From contig JACQDG010000098.1 of assembly GCA_016201185.1 (NCBI GenBank), positions 1-7,003 on the forward strand: a stretch of DNA of 7,003 bases, read 5' to 3'. The notes under the pieces are model-generated. The model was not told where the DNA came from. It did no database searches and saw nothing but the letters and a program-made list of their open reading frames with translations. This DNA is from Acidobacteriota bacterium (GTDB lineage Bacteria > Acidobacteriota > Terriglobia > Bryobacterales > JACQDG01). This document shows positions 1 through 6,033 of the stretch, piece after piece; the stretch's first letter is position 1, and each line of letters starts with the position of its first letter. Both the position numbers and the translations under genes were made by a program.

Positions 1-659
1 CCTCCTGCCTCTTCTCCGAGCTTTACCGCCTCGGCATCCTCGAGGCCGAGTTCTTCATCGACGACAATCGCATCACCGAAAAGAAGAAGCTCCGCGCCGA
101 CCCCGCCATCCGCGCCCGATTCTTCCAGGCCATCGAGGACGCCCAGTCCCGCGCCCTCTCCACGCTCACCGCCAACTCCGACGACCGCAACGCCCTCTTC
201 ACCATGTGCCTCACCAGCGGGCTCGTCCTGGACTATTCCGCGCTCGTCGAAAAGAAGCAGCTCACCAGCTTGTCCCACGCCAAGCGCTCCAACCTCTACG
301 CCCAGCGCTTGCTCAAGCTCGACCCCCAGTTCTACGACGCCTACATGACGACCGGATTCTCCGAGTACCTCGTCGCCTCCCTTCCCTTCTTCATTCGCTG
401 GTTCGTTCGCTTCGATGAAGTGAGGGGCAGCAAAGAGCAGGGCATCGAGAACCTTCGCCTCGTCGCCCAGTCCGGCCGCTACCTGAAGCCCTTCGCCAAG
501 TTCCTCCTGTCCATCGCCTACCTGCGCGAGAAAAAGCCGCAAGAAAGCGAGAGAATACTGGCCGAGCTGACCCGCGAATACCCCGAGAATCCTCTCGTTC
601 GCAAGGAGCTGGCCAAGGTCTCCACCTGGCGGCGCAGCGGCCAGTTCGGCGCCCGCTAG
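1..659 (+). CDS. TPR-like helical repeat protein, 5' end outside window
   Basis: The reading frame is open from the left edge (first full codon at 3) to TAG at 657-659, giving 218 visible residues; the start lies upstream. The visible part is alpha-helical. A TPR-like helix pair (visible residues about 90-123, with the LKLDPQFYDAY turn) is followed by an aromatic hydrophobic stretch (about 124-137, SLPFFIRWFVRF). A second TPR-like unit lies near the C-terminus (about 158-200), with AYLREKKPQESERILAEL and the typical YPENP turn. Alternation of helices with DP/NP turns is what TPR proteins show, and such proteins act as protein-binding scaffolds. No catalytic motif is visible and the partner is unknown. 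It ends 37 bases before the next gene on the same strand. The TPR-type fold call is fairly sure; the specific role is not known. Confidence 0.75.
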   Translation, partial: SCLFSELYRLGILEAEFFIDDNRITEKKKLRADPAIRARFFQAIEDAQSRALSTLTANSDDRNALFTMCLTSGLVLDYSALVEKKQLTSLSHAKRSNLYAQRLLKLDPQFYDAYMTTGFSEYLVASLPFFIRWFVRFDEVRGSKEQGIENLRLVAQSGRYLKPFAKFLLSIAYLREKKPQESERILAELTREYPENPLVRKELAKVSTWRRSGQFGAR

Positions 660-685
660 CCGGCATGTCTCAACTTTCCATCCGG

Positions 686-691
686 TACAAT
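686..691 (+). promoter_or_regulatory. Possible -10 box (TACAAT) for a leaderless dinB-like transcript
   Basis: TACAAT sits in the 37-base gap before the DinB-like gene and ends five bases before its ATG, so transcription would begin at or next to the A of ATG. There is no usable Shine-Dalgarno: the only purine stretch (TGAGG) is two bases from the ATG. No convincing -35 hexamer is found 16-18 bases upstream. A leaderless start is inference; read-through from the TPR gene is equally possible. Confidence 0.3.
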
Positions 692-696
692 GAGGC

Positions 697-1191
697 ATGA
701 CGCCTCAGAATCTGGAAGCGGTCCTCGCCTCCCTCGAGCGGGCTCCCTCCCTGGTGCGCGAAATGGTCGAAGAAATGCCGGTTGAGTGGCGCAAGAAGCG
801 CCGCCGGCCGGAGAAGTGGTCCCTCCACGAGCACGCCTGCCACCTGGCGGTGGCGCAGGAGCTGTTTGAGCAACGCCTGGATCGCATGCTCGCGGAAGAC
901 AACCCCGTCCTGCGTCCTTACCTGCCGCACGAGGACGACGCCCCGGACCGCCTTCTGGCCATGAACCTGGAAGCCGCCCTGGTCGAGTTCGATGCCCGCC
1001 GCAAGCGCCTGGTCGAGCGCCTGCGTCGCCTGACGCCTGCACAATGGCAGCGCCCCGCCCGCCACGCCGAATACGCCCGCTACAACGTCTACATCATGTT
1101 CCGCCACCTGGCCTTGCACGACATGCTCCACCTCTATCGCATGGAGGAGCTGCTGCTCGAGCCCTCCTTCTTCTCCACACGCGCCACATGA
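697..1191 (+). CDS. DinB-like (DinB/YfiT superfamily) four-helix metal-binding protein
   Basis: A 164-residue protein, normal length for the DinB/YfiT superfamily. It starts with a helix ending in a W-containing turn, then the hallmark PEKWSLHEHACHLAVAQELF (candidate first metal ligand H49; H44 and H46 are nearby). The C-terminal helix carries FRHLALHDMLHLYRMEEL, giving the H141-x3-H145 pair that completes the usual three-histidine site. Family members are cytosolic; some are thiol-dependent transferases (bacillithiol or mycothiol S-transferases), many are uncharacterised. The substrate cannot be read from sequence. Its TGA (1189-1191) overlaps the ATG of the SDR gene (1188-1190) in ATGA, so the two are probably translationally coupled. 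The ATG at 697 was chosen because it directly precedes the conserved first helix and follows the possible -10 box. Fold call is strong; function is open. Confidence 0.85.
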   Translation: MTPQNLEAVLASLERAPSLVREMVEEMPVEWRKKRRRPEKWSLHEHACHLAVAQELFEQRLDRMLAEDNPVLRPYLPHEDDAPDRLLAMNLEAALVEFDARRKRLVERLRRLTPAQWQRPARHAEYARYNVYIMFRHLALHDMLHLYRMEELLLEPSFFSTRAT

Positions 1192-1982
1192 ACCTGGATA
1201 AATACTTTTCCTTGGGGGATCAGGTGGCGCTGGTGGTCGGGGCCAGCCGCGGCATCGGCCGGGCCATCGCCGAAGCGCTCGGCGAGGCGGGCGCGCGCGT
1301 GGTGCTGGCCGCCCGCTCCCTCGACAAGCTCGAAGCCGTGGCCGCCGCCATACGGGGCCAGGCCGCGCAGGCTTCCACCCTCCGCCTCGATGTTGCCGAC
1401 CCTGCTTCCATCTCCGCCGGCGTCGAGCAGGTCCTCCGCGATCACGGCCGCCTCGACATCCTGGTCAATGTCGCCGGGACCAACATCCGCAAACGCGCCG
1501 AAGACTACACCCTCGAGGAGTTCGATGCCGTGCTCTCGACCAACCTCCGGGGTATCTTCCGCGTCACTCAAGTGGTCGGCGCCGCCATGAAGCGGCAAAG
1601 GAAAGGCAAGATCATCAACATCGGGAGCCTGACCACCACCCTTGGTTTTCCCTATCTTTCCGTCTATGCCGTCACCAAGGGCGGCCTGGGCCAGCTTTCC
1701 AAGGTCCTCGCCGTCGAGTGGGCGCCCTACAACATTCAGGTCAACGTCATCGCCCCCGGCTTCATCCTCACCGATCTGACCCGGGAAATGTGGCAGCGGG
1801 AAGACATGCGCGACTGGCTCGCGGCGACGCAACCCAACCCGCGCCTGGGAACGCCGGAGGACATCGCCGGGATGGCCATCTTTCTTGCCTCGCCCGCCTC
1901 CGACTACATCACCGGCCAGGTGATTTTTGTCGACGGAGGAAACACCGCCGGCTCCCGCTGGCCCTTCCAGCCCTCCGCCTAG
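1188..1982 (+). CDS. SDR family NAD(P)-dependent oxidoreductase
   Basis: A 264-residue classical short-chain dehydrogenase/reductase. In order: Rossmann nucleotide loop G18-A-S-R-G-I-G24; N94-V-A-G97 (the NNAG-type motif); N119 in LSTNLRG; catalytic S147 (IINIGSL), Y160 and K164 (YAVTK); then the APGFILTDLT segment after beta-6 and a closing VDGG. The full Asn-Ser-Tyr-Lys tetrad is present, so the enzyme should be active. R21 and R43 (end of beta-2, AAR) favour NADP(H), which is inference. The overall pattern resembles gluconate 5-dehydrogenase / KduD-type and FabG-like enzymes, but the substrate cannot be assigned. The start at 1188 is chosen over an in-frame upstream ATG at 1044 because the upstream extension is a shadow of the DinB-like gene and the family begins just before the Rossmann strand. 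The stop overlaps the oppositely oriented glycosyltransferase stop in a CTAG. Confidence 0.9.
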   Translation: MNLDKYFSLGDQVALVVGASRGIGRAIAEALGEAGARVVLAARSLDKLEAVAAAIRGQAAQASTLRLDVADPASISAGVEQVLRDHGRLDILVNVAGTNIRKRAEDYTLEEFDAVLSTNLRGIFRVTQVVGAAMKRQRKGKIINIGSLTTTLGFPYLSVYAVTKGGLGQLSKVLAVEWAPYNIQVNVIAPGFILTDLTREMWQREDMRDWLAATQPNPRLGTPEDIAGMAIFLASPASDYITGQVIFVDGGNTAGSRWPFQPSA

Positions 1983-3844
1983 CCAGCGTGCGCGGCGGCG
2001 GCGGCCCGCGCCCGAACCGTATCCAGAGCCTCGCACAGGCTCTGGTAGTTCGACGGCGTGATGAGCGTGAAGCGCGGGTTCAGATGGGTCAGTTGAGAAA
2101 TCCTTTCCATCAGCCGGTCGCTGGGCAATTCCGGTCCCGCCACCCACAGATACCGGCCGTGGGTTATGCGCACCGGAACCACCTGCATCTCGCGGGCTGC
2201 GGCCCGCGGCAGCCGCTCCAGGGCTTCCTCCTCCAGGGACCGCGCCTCCAGCGTTTCAAAGGGCAGGCTCTGCTGCCGCGCTAAAGCCGCATAGACCTGC
2301 GCTTCGCCTAGCGACTTCTGCCGGACCAGGTGCTCCCCCAGCCGTTCTCCCGGCCCCAGATTCCGCAGCGCTTCCTCCACCATTGGCGCCGCGAGCAGCC
2401 TCATCTCCACCAGCACTTCGCCCAGTCGCCGCTTGTAGTCCTGCAGCAGCCCCCGACTGGGATAGCTGTGATCCGTCTTCAACCAATGCAGCTGCTGGTG
2501 GCGCAGCCGCGCCCCGGTAAGCAGCCCCAATGCCCGCAGGTTGGCGCTGAAGTTGATAACGTTTCCCCACACCGACCGCACCGGAGAAATTAACGCGTGC
2601 TTCCACCCGTACACCTTCCACACATAGAAAGCTCGTGACCCCAGCCTCACGAAGATCATCCCGGTATTCCACAGCAATAGCCACTTGAGCCATGGGGTTT
2701 CTCTCACCAGTTGCGCCAGATACCAGGGCTGACCGGTGTTCCTGGCCCATATCAATCCCCCCAGCCCGTAAAGGAAGATCAGGTTCGCCAGGATGGTCAG
2801 CGGGTTGCCGAACAGGCCTTTGCGATCCCGCCACAACCAGTAAACCTGCCCGTCGCCTGCGTCCCACCCGATCTCCTGCCAGGATTGCAGCGCGATGCCC
2901 GCCACCCAGCGCGCTTTCTGCCGCACCGCGCGCCGGAAGCTCAGCGGGAAGTATTCCCGCGTCGCCATCCAGTTGCGGTCTCCCGCCAGCCGTTCGGCAT
3001 CCAGCAGAATCTGTTTGCACCCCAGCCGGTGCAGGTCCAGGCCGATGTGGTAGTCCTCCGTCAGGCTCTCCGGCTGGAACAGCACGTTGCCGTTGTTCCA
3101 GGCCAGCCGGTCCAGCGCCCGCCTTCGGTAGGCCGTCCCCACGCCGCAGGAGGGCAGAAATCCGCCCCGCTTTTGCCGCACGTGCAGGTCCTTCAATTGC
3201 GACTGCGCGAATTCGTCGCAATAAGTCCCGTGGGTGAATTTCCACCACGGCGTGGCCAGCGGCAGCACTGGCGCTTGCACCATGTCGTATTCCTCGCCAT
3301 AGCGATTGATCCACTCGAGCGACTGGGGGTGAATCAGGTCTTCCGCATCATGGTGAAGGATGATCTCGAAACGGCAACCGCGGCTCTCTTCGTGCAGCAG
3401 CACGCCCTGGTAGACCCAGTTCAGGCAGTCGGCTTTCGAGGTCGGCCCGTCGTGCGGGCAGACCACATGGTGCACGCGGGGGTACTTCTCTTCGCAGGCC
3501 GCCACCCGTCCCAGCGTCCGGATGTCGTTGGGGTAGACGCCGACGAAAATCTCGTAGTTGGAATACTGAATGGCGGCGATATTGTGGTCGAGCATGTGCT
3601 CGATCACCGCATCCTCCCGCCACGCCGGGATGAGCAAGGCGATCTTCTTTTCCCGTGGAGCAGGCCTCTCCGACGCCGGGCTCAGCTCGGCCGGGGCAGG
3701 CTTCTGCCGCCCGAGCCGCGACTTCTCGGCTACCCAATAACGGATTCCAAAGAGGTCCAGGAGGAGATCATCCAGACCGCTCGCCAACACCCACATGGCG
3801 AGGGGTGCGAGCACGCCGGCCACCAGCCGGTCCAGCCACAGCAT
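1979..3844 (-). CDS. NfrB-like membrane glycosyltransferase (GT2) with C-terminal MshEN c-di-GMP-binding domain
   Basis: A 621-residue membrane enzyme. An N-terminal hydrophobic segment (about 7-33) precedes a cytosolic GT2 domain (about 66-340): LLIPAWRED (71-79), P-T-S-K-A-D-C-L-N (134-142), the DxD-type D166-A-E-D169, acceptor/base motif T262-E-D, and Q309-K-A-R-W313, the QxxRW signature of processive synthases. Hydrophobic helices follow (about 346-366, 384-400, perhaps one more to about 440). The C-terminus is a MshEN / T2SSE-N domain: two tandem half-motifs beginning R473-L-G and R501-L-G, the second ending Q524, then SLPFETL. This architecture matches E. coli NfrB, a c-di-GMP-regulated exopolysaccharide synthase that also serves phage N4 adsorption. 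Caveats: the usual Gly at motif position 10 is R482 and K510, and the closing Gln of motif 1 is L496. It is shorter than E. coli NfrB and no NfrA-like gene is visible nearby. The ATG at 3844 follows an in-frame stop by three codons, so the start is essentially fixed. No clear Shine-Dalgarno precedes it. Confidence 0.88.
   Translation of the reverse strand: MLWLDRLVAGVLAPLAMWVLASGLDDLLLDLFGIRYWVAEKSRLGRQKPAPAELSPASERPAPREKKIALLIPAWREDAVIEHMLDHNIAAIQYSNYEIFVGVYPNDIRTLGRVAACEEKYPRVHHVVCPHDGPTSKADCLNWVYQGVLLHEESRGCRFEIILHHDAEDLIHPQSLEWINRYGEEYDMVQAPVLPLATPWWKFTHGTYCDEFAQSQLKDLHVRQKRGGFLPSCGVGTAYRRRALDRLAWNNGNVLFQPESLTEDYHIGLDLHRLGCKQILLDAERLAGDRNWMATREYFPLSFRRAVRQKARWVAGIALQSWQEIGWDAGDGQVYWLWRDRKGLFGNPLTILANLIFLYGLGGLIWARNTGQPWYLAQLVRETPWLKWLLLWNTGMIFVRLGSRAFYVWKVYGWKHALISPVRSVWGNVINFSANLRALGLLTGARLRHQQLHWLKTDHSYPSRGLLQDYKRRLGEVLVEMRLLAAPMVEEALRNLGPGERLGEHLVRQKSLGEAQVYAALARQQSLPFETLEARSLEEEALERLPRAAAREMQVVPVRITHGRYLWVAGPELPSDRLMERISQLTHLNPRFTLITPSNYQSLCEALDTVRARAAAAAHAG
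2023..2045. repeat. Perfect 9-bp inverted repeat, 41 bases past the SDR stop
   Basis: CCAGAGCCT and AGGCTCTGG form a perfect 9-bp, GC-rich stem around the 5-base loop CGCAC. It lies inside the last codons of the glycosyltransferase gene. On the plus strand it is 41 bases after the SDR stop. There is no T-run on either side, so it is not a canonical intrinsic terminator. It could still pause polymerase or protect the 3' end of either convergent transcript. The hairpin itself is seen directly; a role in ending transcription is inference. Confidence 0.45.
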
Positions 3845-3904
3845 CGAGAGCGCTCAACCGGAGCGGACAACCGTGTGCCGTAAAATCCGATGAATTACAC
3901 CATA

Positions 3905-3933
3905 ATCATATGCATTAAGCGAAAAAAAATCAA
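3905..3933 (-). promoter_or_regulatory. Sigma70-type promoter for the glycosyltransferase gene
   Basis: On the minus strand, TTGATT (3933-3928) and TATGAT (3910-3905) are separated by exactly 17 bases. Each hexamer matches the sigma70 consensus at five and four or more positions respectively. The spacer starts with a T-run, and the whole lies in the only AT-rich island of the window. Transcription would begin near 3898, giving a leader of about 54 bases to the ATG at 3844. The spacing and location make this the most convincing promoter in the window. Confidence 0.65.
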
Positions 3934-3944
3934 CCGCCAGTTGA
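3922..3944 (-). terminator. Probable intrinsic terminator of the cupin gene
   Basis: Reading the minus strand, TCAAC-TGGCG-GTTGA forms a 5-bp perfect stem (extendable by a T-G pair inside) immediately followed by eight T residues. It begins about 31 bases after the cupin stop codon. The stem is short and AT-rich, so termination may be partial. Its 3' arm and T-run are also the -35 hexamer and spacer of the glycosyltransferase promoter. The inverted repeat might alternatively be an operator. Confidence 0.45.
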
Positions 3945-3975
3945 CAAACGGGCCGGGTTTGACCCCAAGCCGGAT

Positions 3976-4410
3976 CTATTTCTTATCTTCGACGAAAAAG
4001 TCCAGTGGCCCGTCGGTGAAGAACAGCAGCTCTGTTTCCACCCTCGCCAGGAACGGGCCATGGCGTTCCTGAGGAGCAGAGTAGACAAACGTGCCGGGCG
4101 TCAGCGGCCCCTCGGGTGATTCCAGCCTGCCCTTCAAAATATAAAGGGAGTGCCCGCAAGTGGTGTGATAGTGCCGTGGCTCGCGATAGCCCGCCGGAAA
4201 GCGCACTACCGCTGTCTGCGATCCCTTCTCCTTGTTCTCGTGCAACAACCTTTGCTGGAGCCCCGGCGGCACCACCTTGATGGGCATGGGAGCCCACTCG
4301 ACCGTCTCCGTTCGGAGCAGGAACGACTTTTGCGCCGTCTTTTGCCCGTACACCAACAGGCCGCCCGCCGCCAGGGCTGCCAGAACGACCCAAATCTTTG
4401 TCTTCTTCAT
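3976..4410 (-). CDS. Exported small cupin-domain protein
   Basis: A 144-residue single-domain cupin with an N-terminal export signal: K2, K3 and K5 followed by a hydrophobic run (6-20) and a small-residue region ending near G22. No lipobox cysteine is present, so it is either a cleaved periplasmic protein or a signal-anchored one. Cupin motif 1 is visible as G74-x5-H80-x-H82 ... H87 ... G94 (PAGYREPRHYH, then SLYILKGRL). Motif 2 is P105-G106 ... A112-P-Q-E-R-H117. H80, H82 and H117 are likely metal ligands; the motif 1 glutamate has no obvious counterpart, and H87 may take that place. Substrate unknown: the family includes dioxygenases, isomerases and sensors. The start is supported by a strong ribosome site (GGAGGG, five bases before ATG). 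It has its own promoter and a probable terminator, so it is likely monocistronic. It ends in TAG. Confidence 0.8.
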   Translation of the reverse strand: MKKTKIWVVLAALAAGGLLVYGQKTAQKSFLLRTETVEWAPMPIKVVPPGLQQRLLHENKEKGSQTAVVRFPAGYREPRHYHTTCGHSLYILKGRLESPEGPLTPGTFVYSAPQERHGPFLARVETELLFFTDGPLDFFVEDKK

Positions 4411-4413
4411 GTC

Positions 4414-4420
4414 ACCCTCC
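4414..4420 (-). promoter_or_regulatory. Strong ribosome binding site of the cupin gene
   Basis: GGAGGGT on the minus strand lies three bases before the ATG at 4410, with its GGAGG core five bases away. It is the only clear Shine-Dalgarno in the window and fixes the cupin start. The other genes here lack one of comparable quality. Confidence 0.7.
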
Positions 4421-4445
4421 GGTAGCCACTATGTGCTTCCCGGCA

Positions 4446-4473
4446 ATTATAGCGCCCCCCGGCAGCGGGTAAT
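4446..4473 (-). promoter_or_regulatory. Promoter of the cupin gene with a perfect TATAAT
   Basis: A perfect -10 hexamer TATAAT (4451-4446, minus strand) lies in the divergent gap between the cupin and metallopeptidase genes. Sixteen bases upstream is ATTACC (4473-4468), a poor -35 with three of six matches. Transcription would begin near 4439, leaving a leader of about 29 bases that carries the GGAGGG site. The -10 is convincing; the -35 is not. Confidence 0.5.
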
Positions 4474-4508
4474 TCGGCCGCCACCCAGGGTCTCGCAGTG
4501 AGCTGCGC

Positions 4509-4514
4509 TACCAT
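4509..4514 (+). promoter_or_regulatory. Weak possible -10 (TACCAT) for the metallopeptidase unit
   Basis: TACCAT ends eight bases before the ATG at 4523, which has no Shine-Dalgarno. It resembles the TACAAT just upstream of the DinB-like gene, and would likewise give a leaderless message. No -35 hexamer was recognised. Low confidence. Confidence 0.2.
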
Positions 4515-4522
4515 GTAGTCAT

Positions 4523-5536
4523 ATGGAGCGCAACGAGCCGGCGCCGCCGAGTACCGCGACTGGGCCCTCTGATCACACACCTTCCTGGGTCAGCCTCAAG
4601 GACGAAGATCTGCTGGCGCTGCGAATCTGCGATCTGGGCGTCCGCATCGAGGGCAGCGAACTGGAAGCTCGCGTGGCCCAGTTCTACGAGGAGCTGGGCG
4701 CCCGGGGCCTCACTTTGTGGCCGGTCTGCTACCTGGGCGATGAGTGGTTCTCCCCCGCAGGAGTGCCGGCCATCGCGATCCCGTTTTATTTGGCGCACCC
4801 GCGCCTCAAGGCGCTCGAGCTGCGCCAGATGCTCGAGGTGGAAGGCGGAACCGGCGAGTGGTGCCTGCAGCTGCTCCGGCACGAGTGCGGGCATGCCATC
4901 GATCACGCCTACTGTTTCTCCTCTCGCCGCGACTGGCACAAAGTCTTTGGCAGCCCCCACACGGAGTACACCCCGGATACCTACCGGCCGCGGCCTTACA
5001 GCAAGAGCTTCGTTCGGCATCTGGACAACTGGTACGCACAGGCCCACCCGGACGAGGACTTTGCCGAAACGTTTGCCGTCTGGCTGACCATGTCCCCCGA
5101 GGAGTGGCGCCAGCGCTACCGGGGATGGAAAGCGCTCGACAAACTGGAATATGTGGATGGGCTGATGAAAGAGTCGGCGCACAACCCGCCGGCCGTGACC
5201 GCCGGCCGCCGGCTCTCCGAAGCGAGCAAACGCGGATCTACGTGCTATCTTCGGGGACGGGGAGCCTGGAGGCGAATCGGCGGCGCAGCTCATGCGTCGG
5301 AACCGGGCTCGCCTGATCGAGTCGATCGTGCGCTGGACGGGACAGCGCAAGTACACGGTGAACATGTTGGTGCGCCGGCTCATCCTGCGCTGCCAGCAGC
5401 TCAAGCTATCCGCGCCGCGGGACCAGGGACGCCTGCCCTACGAGCTGGCTGCCTACCTCGCTGCGCTGGTCACCAACCACCTGCACACCGGCAGGTTCAA
5501 AAGGCGCGTGTAGCCATGAGGTTGCTCGAGCGATGA
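4523..5536 (+). CDS. Putative zinc-binding metallopeptidase (zincin, Peptidase_Mx-like); authentic up to about 5228, then out of frame
   Basis: The frame encodes 337 residues, but only about 1-236 look like real protein. SWVSLKDEDLLALRICDLGV (21-40) opens the conserved part. Family-like blocks follow: AIPFYLAHPRLKALEL (85-100), the zinc-binding H120-E-C-G-H124 with catalytic E121, a Trp/Phe-rich segment with YRPRPYSKSFVRHLDNWYA, and H175-P-D-E-D-F-A-E182-TFAVWL, which probably supplies the third zinc ligand (E178 or E182). WKALDKLEYVDGLM (202-215) closes the matched core. There is no signal peptide, so a cytosolic peptidase is expected; its substrate is unknown. From about 5229 this frame becomes Arg/Ala/Gly/Pro-rich and unlike any domain, while good C-terminal sequence appears in another frame (see 5229-5513). 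The frame-2 stop even overlaps the next gene's start. The gene therefore appears frameshifted. It is followed by the ATP-grasp gene on the same strand. Confidence 0.8.
   Translation: MERNEPAPPSTATGPSDHTPSWVSLKDEDLLALRICDLGVRIEGSELEARVAQFYEELGARGLTLWPVCYLGDEWFSPAGVPAIAIPFYLAHPRLKALELRQMLEVEGGTGEWCLQLLRHECGHAIDHAYCFSSRRDWHKVFGSPHTEYTPDTYRPRPYSKSFVRHLDNWYAQAHPDEDFAETFAVWLTMSPEEWRQRYRGWKALDKLEYVDGLMKESAHNPPAVTAGRRLSEASKRGSTCYLRGRGAWRRIGGAAHASEPGSPDRVDRALDGTAQVHGEHVGAPAHPALPAAQAIRAAGPGTPALRAGCLPRCAGHQPPAHRQVQKARVAMRLLER
5186..5208 (+). repeat. Imperfect 13-bp tandem repeat in the metallopeptidase gene
   Basis: CCGCCGGCCG occurs at 5186-5195 and again at 5199-5208, three bases apart, giving a 13-bp period. 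Thirteen is 3n+1, which is exactly the net insertion needed to move the frame used upstream into the frame used downstream. Removing one unit would join HNPPA to AGSPKRANADLRAIFGDG without a stop. This makes slippage a candidate cause of the frameshift, though the two units match at only 10 of 13 bases. Confidence 0.5.
5229..5513 (+). pseudogene. Out-of-frame C-terminal part of the metallopeptidase
   Basis: This frame is open from 5199 and becomes protein-like from about 5229. It reads ADLRAIFGDG, then an Arg-rich helix (MRRNRARLIESIVRWTGQ), YTVNMLVRRLILRCQQLKL, and a closing helix LAAYLAALVTNHLHTG, ending at TAG 5511-5513. The helical WTG-x-Y-x-V ... L-x-L pattern is what I recall for C-termini of this putative zinc-binding peptidase family. 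The stop lies 19 bases before the ATP-grasp ATG, a normal operon spacing, whereas the upstream frame would overlap that gene. The ATG at 5292 has no ribosome site, so separate translation is doubtful. Compared with my memory of the family, the linker between the NPP and DLRxIF segments looks short, so a deletion (3n+2) near 5229 is an alternative to insertion. Confidence 0.6.
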
Positions 5537-6003
5537 AGATCCTCGTCCTGTTCGACCTTGCGCGCCCGGCCGCTCCTGACGAGACCTTCTCTCCGCGCGC
5601 CCTCAAAAAACAGGAGGACAAGCCCACTGAGGCCGACGTGCTCCTCTCCCTCAAGCGCCTCGGCCACGAGTTCGAAACGCTGGCGGTCTTCGACGACGCC
5701 CTCGGGCTGGTAGAAAAACTGAAGGCGTTTGCGCCCGATGTCGTCTTCAACCTGCTCGAATCCTTTTATGCCGAGCGCTCGCACGCCCCAAACATCCCGG
5801 CGCTTCTCGATCTGATGAAGGTGCGGTACACCGGGGCGGGACCCGACGCGTTGCTGCTGTGCCAGGACAAAGCGCTCGCCAAGAAGGTGCTGGCCTACCA
5901 CCGGGTAAGGGTGGCGCACTTCGTGATCTCCAGTTGCGACCGCCCGCTGAAGCGCTTGCGGCGCTTTGTCTACCCGGCGTTCGTCAAGCCGGCCCGCGAG
6001 TAG
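5533..6003 (+). CDS. N-terminal fragment of the ATP-grasp gene as written
   Basis: If the TAG is real, translation from ATG 5533 yields 156 residues: the substrate-side preATP-grasp domain and the first strand of the ATP-grasp fold (FVKPARE). The product would lack the nucleotide-binding loop and the metal site and should have no ligase activity. The start is supported by the MKILVLFD strand typical of these enzymes and by the 19-base gap after the peptidase C-terminal stop. Confidence 0.6.
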   Translation: MKILVLFDLARPAAPDETFSPRALKKQEDKPTEADVLLSLKRLGHEFETLAVFDDALGLVEKLKAFAPDVVFNLLESFYAERSHAPNIPALLDLMKVRYTGAGPDALLLCQDKALAKKVLAYHRVRVAHFVISSCDRPLKRLRRFVYPAFVKPARE

Positions 6004-6033
6004 TCATCCGACGGCATCAGCCAGGCCTCCTTC

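Noticed and set aside
1134..2147. 337-codon open frame on the minus strand opposite the SDR gene
   Set aside because: Gly/Asp/Glu-rich shadow of a GC-rich gene; no domain motif, and the opposite SDR has a complete catalytic tetrad.
2711..3883. 390-codon plus-strand open frame opposite the glycosyltransferase
   Set aside because: Composition is typical of an antisense shadow, and the opposite frame holds all GT2 and MshEN motifs.
3941..3968. TTGACA on the plus strand as a promoter -35
   Set aside because: No -10-like hexamer 16-18 bases downstream, and it would point into the antisense of the cupin gene.
3890..4072. Short plus-strand frame starting MNYTIIICIKRKK
   Set aside because: It is the AT-rich promoter island read as protein and then the antisense of the cupin gene; no ribosome site.
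5199..5250. Programmed ribosomal frameshifting in the metallopeptidase
   Set aside because: No slippery heptamer with a downstream stem was recognised, and the family is not known to use it.
4508..5404. 298-codon minus-strand open frame opposite the metallopeptidase
   Set aside because: Arg/Ala/Gly-rich, no recognisable motif; the plus strand encodes HECGH and matching family blocks.
6001..6003. TAG read as pyrrolysine or another recoded amino acid
   Set aside because: TAG is the ordinary stop of at least four other genes in the window, and Ddl-like ATP-grasp enzymes are not known to use pyrrolysine.
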